A DNA stretch of 12,264 bases from Myxococcales bacterium. Lineage in GTDB: Bacteria > Myxococcota_A > Bradymonadia > Bradymonadales > Bradymonadaceae. Below are positions 1 through 6,621 of this stretch, piece after piece. Made by a program: the position numbers and the translations under genes. Below the pieces are notes generated by a model. The model was not told where the DNA came from, made no database searches, and worked only from the letters and a program-made list of their open reading frames with translations. Each line of letters opens with the position of its first letter. Position 1 is the first letter of the stretch. The stretch is taken from contig SKNI01000101.1 in the NCBI GenBank assembly GCA_007120615.1, forward strand, positions 1 through 12,264, read 5' to 3'.

Positions 1-846
1 ATGATCTCGGAGGCCTCCTTTTCGGGGAATGTCCAAAATGGGGGTAGTTCTACAGGGGGGCTCGTGGGCCGAAATAGTGGTGAAATCACCGATTCTGAGT
101 CCTCTGGGAGAGTTGAGGGAGAACTCAACTGGGTTGGAGGACTCGTTGGAATGAATCTGGGTACAATTACAGACTCCTCATCGTCGGCCGATACTCATGG
201 CTTCATTCAGAATGTTGGAGGCCTCGTCGGGGCGGTATGGTCTGACGGTGTGATTATGAACTCTCACTCGTCCGGTGAGGTGACGACGGCGGCAGGTGGC
301 AGTCGCGGTGGTGGACTTGTCGGCGAAAGTCAGGGCAGCATCATCGACTGTTCGTCTTCGAGTAATGTGCAAACAGGACAAGGTTACGCCGGCGGACTCG
401 TTGGATCAATTCGATACGACGGTGAAGTTGTCCGCTCCTTTGCCACCGGGAATGTGTCCAGCAATCAATTTTGGGTGGGTGGTCTGGTTGGCATTGTCTT
501 TGACGGGAGTATCACGGACTCCTATTCCACTGGTGATGTCGTGGCAGGGTATTTGGTCGGAGGTCTCGTCGGTGAGAGTAGAGGCGATATTTCCAACTCC
601 TATTCGACGGGAGCCGTGGAAGCGGACCAAGACCCGTTCGGAGGCCTCGTGGGGGAAAGTGACGGGGTTATTACCGATTCCTTCTGGGACGAAGAGACCA
701 GTGGAATCACCGAAGGGGAGTTCGGCGAGCCCAGGGAAACAGCCTCCTTCGACGACGGTACGTTCGGCGGATGGAACTTTTCCGATACCTGGGTTATCGG
801 TATCGCTCCCGATGGGGAGACGCGACCGATTTTGCAATGGCAATAA
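1..846 (+). CDS. GLUG-repeat surface protein, C-terminal fragment (5' end outside window)
   Basis: The fragment is built almost wholly of GLUG-type repeats. Eight GGLVG cores recur about every 30-35 residues, each followed by a short turn, an Ile/Val-rich strand and S/T-rich ends such as DSYSTGDV. Such repeats form right-handed beta-helix-like stalks in exported or adhesin-like bacterial proteins. The tail, with an SFWDEETSG segment and a final Trp-rich stretch ending PILQWQ, is the usual closing module of GLUG proteins. The first visible residues (MISEASFSGNV) already read as the end of a repeat, so the ATG at position 1 is almost certainly an internal Met and the real start, with any signal peptide, lies to the left. 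No outer-membrane anchor or sorting domain is visible at the C-terminus. A hairpin 40 bp after the stop may end the transcript. The family is clear, but the ligand and exact location are unknown. Confidence 0.85.
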   Translation: MISEASFSGNVQNGGSSTGGLVGRNSGEITDSESSGRVEGELNWVGGLVGMNLGTITDSSSSADTHGFIQNVGGLVGAVWSDGVIMNSHSSGEVTTAAGGSRGGGLVGESQGSIIDCSSSSNVQTGQGYAGGLVGSIRYDGEVVRSFATGNVSSNQFWVGGLVGIVFDGSITDSYSTGDVVAGYLVGGLVGESRGDISNSYSTGAVEADQDPFGGLVGESDGVITDSFWDEETSGITEGEFGEPRETASFDDGTFGGWNFSDTWVIGIAPDGETRPILQWQ

Positions 847-885
847 AGTAGATGAGGGAGCGGTTGCGGCAGGATTTTGGTGGCC

Positions 886-902
886 GGGTCAGGGGCTGAC
901 CC
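886..902 (+). terminator. Perfect 7-bp stem, 3-nt loop hairpin after the GLUG gene
   Basis: GGGTCAG (886-892), loop GGG, then CTGACCC (896-902) form a perfect hairpin 40 bp after the GLUG stop codon and upstream of the antiporter gene. It is followed by ATTAGTATC, not a T-run, so it is only a weak candidate for an intrinsic terminator. A REP-like intergenic palindrome is an equally good reading. Confidence 0.4.
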
Positions 903-1012
903 ATTAGTATCGGGCTCCGTCGATGACTCACCGATGCCGAGATGGGTTTATGACCTCCCAGGATTCTTTGATCACGTTGAAGGCGCGGGCCCTGGCCGAA
1001 TCTGTGGTCGCC

Positions 1013-2956
1013 ATGAAGTGGCGTATCGTGGGTCTGGTGGTTGCCTGTGTCGCGATGATGGTGGTGCTGCCGATGACGCAGCCCGATCGAAGCGCGGCGG
1101 TGGAGCTCACGGCTCAAGAGCTTGTTCGGTCTCACGTCGGGGATATGAGCGAGGCGCTTGAGGGCCCCCAGGTTGTATTCTCCTATGAGGGCGTCGCGGA
1201 GCTCGAGGCGGTCGTCTGGAAGGAGGTCTCTCGGGTGGCGAGCCTGGAGTCTGTGGAGGCGGGAGCCCCGGAGCTTCGGGTCACGACGGAACTTGCTTCG
1301 GCGGGGTACCTGGTTCTGTCCATGGAACTCGATGGTCTCAGTGGTCTCGATAGCGAGGAGCCGGTGGTCAGCGAGGGCTCGCAGCGCGTCGGGGACTGGC
1401 AGTCGATTCTACCGCCGTTGAGCGCGATATTGGCGGCGCTCTTTTTGCGAAAGATTTTGCTCGCTATGGCCGCAGGTGTCTGGTTCGGTGCCGTTGTGGT
1501 CGCTCAGCACGCGCCGCTTTCAGGGACGGTGGGCGCTCTGGGCTACGTCGGCACGAATCTGACGGACTCCTTCAATCTATATATCATCGGCTTCACCTTC
1601 GCGCTGGTGGGGATGGTGCATGTCATGATCCGGATGGGGGCGATGGCGGGCGTGTTAGAGCTCTTCTCGTCGATGGCCCAGTCGGCTCGGTCCACTCGGA
1701 TTGTCACGGCACTGATGGGCTTTGTGATCTTTTTCGATGACTACGCCAATACCATCGTGGTGGGAACGACCATGCGGCCTCTGAGCGACGCGCGGCGGAT
1801 CAGCCGGGAGAAGCTGGCCTATATCGTGGACTCGACGAGCGCGCCGATTGCGGGGCTTGCGATCATCTCGACCTGGATTGGCTATGAGGTGGGGCTCTTT
1901 GAAGAGTTGTCCAGGCAATTGCATCTGGGAATGAGCGGCTACGAGATCTTTCTGGGCATCATTCCGCTTCGATTCTATTGCATCTTCGCGCTGGCTTTTG
2001 TTCTGTGGAACGTCTTTATGTCGCGGGATTTTGGTCCCATGCTTCGGGCCGAGCGCAGAGCGACTGAGACGGGGGCATTGTTGAGGCCGGGGTCGGTACC
2101 GTTGACGCGAGCCTCTTTTCTGGCGGTGGGGCCGAAAGAGGGCGTGACGGCCCGCTGGATCAACGCCGCGATTCCTGTGGGCGTTGTCATCGCGGCGACC
2201 ATGGGAGGCATGTTCTGGTCGGGCTGGGGTGGTGACGGGTCAGCCCTGGCGATGCTCGGTGATATGCGCTCCTGGGAGGCGTGGCAGGGGGCGTTCTCCG
2301 ACGCCGACGGGGCCAAGGTTCTCTTCTGGGCCTCCGTGCTCGGAACGCTGGTGGCTATCTCGCTGGCGGTGGGGCAGGGGCTGTTGAGCGTCGGTGAGTC
2401 GGTGAAGTCGTGGCTGAAAACGGTGCCGTCGATGTGGATGGCGGTGGCGATTCTGGTGTTAGCCTGGTCGATTCGGTCGGTCTGCGACGACCTGGGAACG
2501 AGTATTTATCTGGTAGGAGCGGTCGACGGTTTGATCACCTTGACCATGCTGCCATTACTAACATTCGTCGTGGCAGCGCTGGTCGCATTTGCCACGGGAA
2601 CGAGTTGGGGAGCGATGGGGATTCTTTTGCCCACTATGATTCCGCTGGCTTTTCAGTTGGGTGACGGGACGCCCCATTCGACGTTGATTCTGATGCTCTG
2701 CTTTGCCGCGGTCCTGGACGGGGCGATCTACGGAGATCATTGCTCCCCGATCTCGGACACCACGGTGATGAGTTCCATCGCCGCCGGGAGCGACCATATC
2801 GACCACGTTCGAACGCAGATGCCCTACGCGACGGTGGCGATGCTCTTTGCCGCCGGCGTTGGATACGTGGGCGTGGCGATGGGGTTGTCGCCGTGGGTGG
2901 CTTTGCCGGTGGGGATCGTCGGGTTGGGGGTGGTGTTGAGGGTGGTAGGGCGCTGA
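1013..2956 (+). CDS. NhaC-family Na+/H+ antiporter with exported N-terminal extension
   Basis: This is a predicted inner-membrane antiporter exchanging Na+ for H+, of the Na_H_antiporter/NhaC family; substrate is inferred from family. From the ATG at 1013 the protein is 647 residues. Residues 1-29 form a signal peptide (MKWR, hydrophobic core, then a polar region with SAA). A polar segment of about 100 residues follows, and the hydrophobic transporter begins near residue 133. Family signatures include FFDDYANT (about 240-247), MRPLSDARRISREKLAY (254-270), DSTSAPIAG, VCDDLGTS, FATGTSWGAMG (526-536) and DGAIYGDHCSPISDTTVMSS (569-588). Upstream in-frame ATGs at 923 and 950 exist, but they would put a charged stretch before the signal peptide. 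No strong ribosome-binding site marks any of the three. The gene is transcribed alone and converges on the MAPEG gene. It could instead carry another cation/H+ pair or an organic solute. Confidence 0.9.
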   Translation: MKWRIVGLVVACVAMMVVLPMTQPDRSAAVELTAQELVRSHVGDMSEALEGPQVVFSYEGVAELEAVVWKEVSRVASLESVEAGAPELRVTTELASAGYLVLSMELDGLSGLDSEEPVVSEGSQRVGDWQSILPPLSAILAALFLRKILLAMAAGVWFGAVVVAQHAPLSGTVGALGYVGTNLTDSFNLYIIGFTFALVGMVHVMIRMGAMAGVLELFSSMAQSARSTRIVTALMGFVIFFDDYANTIVVGTTMRPLSDARRISREKLAYIVDSTSAPIAGLAIISTWIGYEVGLFEELSRQLHLGMSGYEIFLGIIPLRFYCIFALAFVLWNVFMSRDFGPMLRAERRATETGALLRPGSVPLTRASFLAVGPKEGVTARWINAAIPVGVVIAATMGGMFWSGWGGDGSALAMLGDMRSWEAWQGAFSDADGAKVLFWASVLGTLVAISLAVGQGLLSVGESVKSWLKTVPSMWMAVAILVLAWSIRSVCDDLGTSIYLVGAVDGLITLTMLPLLTFVVAALVAFATGTSWGAMGILLPTMIPLAFQLGDGTPHSTLILMLCFAAVLDGAIYGDHCSPISDTTVMSSIAAGSDHIDHVRTQMPYATVAMLFAAGVGYVGVAMGLSPWVALPVGIVGLGVVLRVVGR

Positions 2957-2999
2957 GGTCCGTGGAGGCGCTGAGGTCGCGGAGTCGCGGAGTCGCGGA
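2949..2999 (+). repeat. Short direct repeats over the antiporter stop codon
   Basis: A 12-bp unit, GGCGCTGAGGTC, occurs at 2949-2960 and again at 2967-2978, 18 bp apart; the first copy contains the antiporter TGA stop. It runs into three perfect tandem copies of GTCGCGGA (2976-2983, 2984-2991, 2992-2999). Further degenerate GCGGAG-like words continue to about 3065. No gene is seen here. Confidence 0.7.
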
Positions 3000-3129
3000 G
3001 ACGTGGAAGGGCGAAGCGCGGAAGGCTGAGCGCGGAGTCGCGATAGAGCGCGCTGAACTCCGCGGATGGCCACGAAGAAACGTCCCGTTGGTGTCGTTGC
3101 TGGAACTGCTGTGGTCTTTGTAGGTGCTT

Positions 3130-3200
3130 CTCGATCTCGATCTCGATCTCGATCTCGATCAACGATCAACGATCTCGATTAACGATCAACGATCAACGAT
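3130..3200 (+). repeat. Mixed 6/7-bp tandem array with ten GATC sites
   Basis: Five copies of CTCGAT (3130-3159) are followed by two CAACGAT (3160-3173), one CTCGAT (3174-3179), one TAACGAT (3180-3186) and two CAACGAT (3187-3200). All but one of the unit junctions make a GATC, giving ten GATC sites between 3133 and 3201. The array lies between convergent genes, and its right end overlaps the stop codon of the leftward MAPEG gene. Units are too short and have no spacers, so this is not a CRISPR array. Confidence 0.85.
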
Positions 3201-3829
3201 CAAAACATCAGGATAATGGCTGCGGGGTACCCAAAGATCGACGGGGCCATGGTCAATGCCATGCCAAATGCCCGGCCGGAGGCGCCCTTTCGGTAGCCCA
3301 TCAAAAAGAGTATTCGGCCGATGGCGAAGAGAGCGACGGCGACGACGATCATCGAGAGGCCCGGGCCTTCGATTGCGACGGCGAATGCCAGAAAGGCAAA
3401 TACTGTAAGGACTGCCTGCTCCAGGGTGTTCTGGAGAAAGGCGACGCGAATCGCGAGTTTTGGGCTCGGGGGCCCGGCGGCGGAGCCCTGCACGTCGGCT
3501 GCCGATTTTCGGCGTCCTACGGAGACCATTCCCACGGCGATGAAGACCCAGATGATCACGAAAACGCCGGCCTGGATGGCGAAGGCGATTCGGTCGATCA
3601 GAACGATGGGGAAGTCGACGACGCCGGGGATGGTGTAGAAACCAGCGGCGAAGAGAGCGGCGCTTAAGAGAAGCGCCAGGGATGTGAAGATCTGGATGTT
3701 GCGCTCTTCGCGGTCGAGGTCGACCTCGTCTTCGGTGTAGAGATAGGGCTCTTTCTGTTCTGTTTCGATGGTCGCCTCCTCACGGGTCAGGTGGAGGCGA
3801 TTTGTATCGAAGAATCGGTGGTCAATCAA
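3200..3829 (-). CDS. MAPEG-family membrane protein
   Basis: This is a 209-residue integral membrane protein with an acidic N-terminal tail (about residues 1-46). Hydrophobic segments lie near 47-67, 85-105, 132-153, 158-178 and 187-208. The part from residue 124 resembles the MAPEG domain (membrane-associated eicosanoid/glutathione metabolism family): KLAIRVAFLQNTLEQ, then GRILFLMGYR and GRAFGMAL, matching the family's R...N..E and GR...GY patterns. The tail and an extra N-terminal helix pair make it longer than a plain MAPEG unit of about 130-150 residues. The start is a TTG immediately preceded by an in-frame TGA. GGGGAG ends 9 nt before it, and no in-frame ATG occurs until residue 101. Only 4 bp separate it from the esterase-like gene upstream, so the two are probably co-transcribed. 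Bacterial MAPEG proteins are often uncharacterised, and glutathione use is not shown here. Confidence 0.8.
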   Translation of the reverse strand: MIDHRFFDTNRLHLTREEATIETEQKEPYLYTEDEVDLDREERNIQIFTSLALLLSAALFAAGFYTIPGVVDFPIVLIDRIAFAIQAGVFVIIWVFIAVGMVSVGRRKSAADVQGSAAGPPSPKLAIRVAFLQNTLEQAVLTVFAFLAFAVAIEGPGLSMIVVAVALFAIGRILFLMGYRKGASGRAFGMALTMAPSIFGYPAAIILMF

Positions 3830-3833
3830 TCAC

Positions 3834-5120
3834 TCAGACTCCCCAGGGGTAAGTTTCGGGCTCCAGCAGCAGGTTGGGCTCGATGTGAAGGGGATGGAGG
3901 CTGTCCGTGCGATCGAGGTGAATGAAAGCATCGTAGCGTCGGGGGAGGACGGTGGGGACGTAATTTCCCAGTGATTCCCGGGCCGGGTTGTAGACGACGC
4001 CGATGGCGCGGTGGGGGCGGGGCGTGTGGAATTCTTCGACTTCGGCGACGTCGTCCATGATGAGGAGTTGATCTGCGCTTTCGGTACGATGGAAGGCGTC
4101 CTCCCAACTTCCCGGTGCGGCCGGTGGTACGGGCATCTCTTGCATTGGAGCGCCCCAGGACTGGCCGGCGATGACGTGGCCCCGGTGGGTTCCGAAGCCC
4201 ACGAGGACGACGTCGTCTTCGCCAAAGCGCTCTCGTCCGAGTTGGCCGAGGTTGACCATGCCGCCCTGGGCCATGTCGGTGAATCGGGCGTCGCCGATGT
4301 GGGTGTTGTGGGCCCAGACGATGGCTTTGGACTGTGGGCCGTGAAAGTCGAGGAGGTCCTGGAGGGTCTGGTCCATGTGGCGGTCTCGGATATTCCAGGA
4401 ACGGGGTCCACCACGGATCATGATTCGGTAATATCGCTCGGCGTTGACGAGGACTCTGGCGTTCTGGAGGGCGTCGAAACTCTGCTCGGGGTCGGCGGAG
4501 TATTCGGGCATCTCGCTGCGGAGTTCAGCGAGGAGATCGACGACTTGCTCCCGACAGTCGGCGCCCACCATAGCGGTGGCTCGAGCGTAGTCCTGGCCAC
4601 GAAATTTGTGGGGTTCAAAGCAGGCGACGGCGTTTCGGGCGGCGGGGGGGGGGTCGGGGGCGACCTCTTCTAAAAACGCCATGAGCGCGGCGATGGACTC
4701 GGTCAAGCTGTAGACGTCGAGGCCGAAGAAGCCGACTTGTTTCTCCGGCGGAAGGTCGGAGTTGAGACGTTTCATCCAGTCCAAAAGTGCGACCACTTCC
4801 CAGTTGGCCCACATCCAGGTTGGCCAGCGCTCAAATCGTTGAGCGGCGTCGAGAGCTTCAGAAGGGGTGTCGGGATAGTCTTTGATGAAGCGGTTGAGCT
4901 GGTAGCAATCGGGCCAGTCCCCTTCGACGGCGATAAAAGCGAAGTCTTTTTCTCGAATCAGCCTCTGACTCAGGCGGGCCCGCCACGTATAGAAATCAGA
5001 GGTGCCGTGGCTAGACTCGCCGAGCATCACGACGCGGCTGTCACCGATGCGGTCCAGGAGAGGGTCGAGATCATCGGGAGTTTCAAGGGGGCTGGTGTGG
5101 CGGCGAAGGTTCTGAATCAT
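3834..5120 (-). CDS. Erythromycin esterase family protein
   Basis: The 428-residue soluble protein spans a full erythromycin-esterase domain (EreA/EreB-like fold). Visible motifs are GESSHGT (34-40) with its Glu/His pair, VEGDWPD (65-71), WANWEV (104-109), GFFGLDVYS (130-138), AHNTHIGDAR (270-279) and VGFGTHRGHV (307-316). The Glu and His residues of GESSHG, VEGD and AHNTH are those expected in the active site. The family also contains many chromosomal members with no macrolide activity, so resistance should not be inferred. The chosen ATG has AGGA six bases upstream. An earlier in-frame start at 5177 would overlap the preceding gene by 26 bp and add residues that do not look like the family. 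The gap to the upstream phosphoribosyltransferase-hydrolase gene is 31 bp. A run of ten C's (coding strand) encodes part of PDPPPA at 155-160. The true substrate is unknown. Confidence 0.88.
   Translation of the reverse strand: MIQNLRRHTSPLETPDDLDPLLDRIGDSRVVMLGESSHGTSDFYTWRARLSQRLIREKDFAFIAVEGDWPDCYQLNRFIKDYPDTPSEALDAAQRFERWPTWMWANWEVVALLDWMKRLNSDLPPEKQVGFFGLDVYSLTESIAALMAFLEEVAPDPPPAARNAVACFEPHKFRGQDYARATAMVGADCREQVVDLLAELRSEMPEYSADPEQSFDALQNARVLVNAERYYRIMIRGGPRSWNIRDRHMDQTLQDLLDFHGPQSKAIVWAHNTHIGDARFTDMAQGGMVNLGQLGRERFGEDDVVLVGFGTHRGHVIAGQSWGAPMQEMPVPPAAPGSWEDAFHRTESADQLLIMDDVAEVEEFHTPRPHRAIGVVYNPARESLGNYVPTVLPRRYDAFIHLDRTDSLHPLHIEPNLLLEPETYPWGV
4644..4653 (+). repeat. Homopolymer G10 (C10 in the coding strand) inside the esterase-like gene
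   Basis: Ten consecutive G's on the + strand encode the Pro-rich PDPPP turn of the esterase-family protein. Five more G's follow after TC. The reading frame is intact in this sequence. The tract could cause replication slippage or base-calling error. Confidence 0.85.
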
Positions 5121-5151
5121 TGGCCTTCCTGGTGTTTGTTTGCACAAGATT

Positions 5152-6522
5152 CTATCGGGCTGCGGGGCGGGCTTCATCGCCCAGAAAGCGGCGAAACCAC
5201 TTGCCGGCCTGGTTGGCGACCTGTTCGAGGGTGCCGGGCTCGGAGAAGAGGTGGCTTGCGCCGGGGATGAGGCCCATCTGCTTCTGGTGGGCGCCGATCT
5301 TTTCGATGGCTTCCTGGTTGAGTGTGATCACCGGCAGATCGAGGCTTCCCACCAGGCAGAGGGTCGGGGCTCGGACGTCTTTGAGGGCCGGGCCGGCGAG
5401 GTCGGGGCGACCACCTCGGGAGACGACGGCGCGCACGGGGTCGGGTCGCGTTGCGGCGGCTACCATGGCGGCAGCTGCGCCGGTGCTGGAGCCGAAGAGG
5501 CCGATCTTGAAGGTCTGGGTCCTGGGATTCATGGTCAGCCAGTCCACGGCTCCCACCAGGCGGTTGGCCAGAAGGTCGATATCAAAGCGCAAATGGCGAG
5601 TTCGCTGGTCGATGGCTTCTTCGTCGGAGGTGAGCAGGTCGATGAGGAGGGTGCCCAACTGAAAATCGCGAAGGATTCCGGCGACAAATCGGTTGCGGGG
5701 GCTAAATCGGCTGCTCCCGCTGCCGTGAGCAAAGAGGACTACTCCGTTGGCGCCCGGCGGAATCTGGAGGTTGCCTTCCAGGATTACGTCGCCGGTGTTT
5801 ATCTGAACGAGTTGTCCATAATCGTCGATGGGGAGGATGGTGGCCGGGCCGCTCTGACCGTTTGCGAGTTCGTCGTCGCTGAGGTCGTATCCGTTTTTTA
5901 GGAGACGACGCACATCTTCATCGGTGGTCTCGCCGAAGTCGTCGTACCAGGCGCCGACACCGAAAAAGGGATCGGGGGTGGCCAGGCAGACCATCTGGTC
6001 GACCTTTTCGCGGAGTTCTTCGCAAGTTCGTTTCGGAGCGACGGGTACGGCGGCGATGATCTGCGCGGGGTTCTGGGCTTTGATGGCCTCGATGGCCACT
6101 GCCATGCTGGCGCCCGTGGCGAGTCCGTCGTCGGCGATAATCACCGTTCGCCCCGACAAGTTAAGTGGCTCGCGGTCTCCCCGATAGAGCATCTCCCGGC
6201 GGTGAAGCTCCACCCGTTCTCGATCGGCGACGCGATCGATCTTCTCTTCGCTCAGCCCCAGGACACGGACGATGCTTTCGTTGAGAACTCTTATATCTCC
6301 CGAGGCGATGGCGCCCAGGGCCAACTCCGGCTGGGCAGGGACGCCCAGTTTTCGGACCACGAATACGTCGAGTTCGAGGTCTAAAATATGGGCGACCTCA
6401 TGGGCGATGGGAACGCCGCCGCGGGCCAAGCCGAGTACGATTGCGTCTTCGGGAATGTCAAGATTGGAGAGATTTCGGGCCAGTTGTCGGCCCCCGTGTT
6501 GGCGATCTAAAAAGAGACTCAC
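5152..6522 (-). CDS. Phosphoribosyltransferase / dienelactone-hydrolase-like fusion
   Basis: This is a 456-residue two-domain protein. Residues 1 to about 210 form a type I phosphoribosyltransferase: GLARGGVPIA (31-40), VRKLGVP (56-62) and the PRPP-binding loop IIADDGLATGAS (128-139). Residues from about 225 form an alpha/beta hydrolase of the dienelactone-hydrolase kind: LFAHGSGSSR (263-272), the elbow GLFGSSTG with probable nucleophile S346, then D395 in GSLD and H424 in GASH, giving a Ser-Asp-His set in the right order. The start is GTG with GAGG five bases upstream. It is probably the first gene of a unit with the erythromycin-esterase-family gene (31 bp apart) and the MAPEG gene. From memory, fusions of these two domains, and their pairing with EreB-like proteins, occur in several phyla. 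No base, nucleoside or ester substrate can be named. Confidence 0.9.
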   Translation of the reverse strand: MSLFLDRQHGGRQLARNLSNLDIPEDAIVLGLARGGVPIAHEVAHILDLELDVFVVRKLGVPAQPELALGAIASGDIRVLNESIVRVLGLSEEKIDRVADRERVELHRREMLYRGDREPLNLSGRTVIIADDGLATGASMAVAIEAIKAQNPAQIIAAVPVAPKRTCEELREKVDQMVCLATPDPFFGVGAWYDDFGETTDEDVRRLLKNGYDLSDDELANGQSGPATILPIDDYGQLVQINTGDVILEGNLQIPPGANGVVLFAHGSGSSRFSPRNRFVAGILRDFQLGTLLIDLLTSDEEAIDQRTRHLRFDIDLLANRLVGAVDWLTMNPRTQTFKIGLFGSSTGAAAAMVAAATRPDPVRAVVSRGGRPDLAGPALKDVRAPTLCLVGSLDLPVITLNQEAIEKIGAHQKQMGLIPGASHLFSEPGTLEQVANQAGKWFRRFLGDEARPAAR

Positions 6523-6552
6523 AACTACCTCGTGTCCACTGCTTAGAGGTTA

Positions 6553-6594
6553 CTTTCGGGCTGTGAGGCAGAAGCTAAACACCCTCCCGGAAAG
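6553..6594. promoter_or_regulatory. Inverted repeat upstream of the phosphoribosyltransferase-hydrolase gene
   Basis: CTTTCGGG (6553-6560) and CCCGGAAAG (6586-6594) are inverted with one extra base, 25 bp apart. They lie in the 99-bp gap between the methyltransferase stop and the GTG start. The position suits an operator or the end of the preceding transcript. No clear -35/-10 pair was identified. Confidence 0.25.
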
Positions 6595-6621
6595 CAGAAA
6601 TGAGGTCGGTGGGATGGTTAT

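Noticed and set aside
2558..3169. Leftward open frames beginning with Asp-Arg or Ile-Glu dipeptide runs (also 2824-3162)
   Set aside because: The dipeptide runs are translations of the CTCGAT array, and the rest is antisense to the antiporter gene with no recognisable domain.
3130..3200. CRISPR array
   Set aside because: The units are 6-7 bp, contiguous and without spacers, and there are no cas genes.
4011..4673. Long rightward open frames opposite the leftward genes (also 5140-5901, 6697-7404, 7320-7865, 8232-8951, 9497-10120)
   Set aside because: They lie wholly antisense to genes with intact family motifs, have low-complexity G/V/E-rich composition and no recognisable domains. They are typical shadows of GC-rich codon use.
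3834..5120. Macrolide-resistance gene
   Set aside because: The family assignment is firm, but most chromosomal members have no shown macrolide activity, and there is no mobile or resistance context.
5121..5177. Extended start of the erythromycin-esterase-like gene at 5177
   Set aside because: It would overlap the upstream gene by 26 bp and lacks a good ribosome-binding site, whereas the ATG at 5120 has AGGA at proper spacing.
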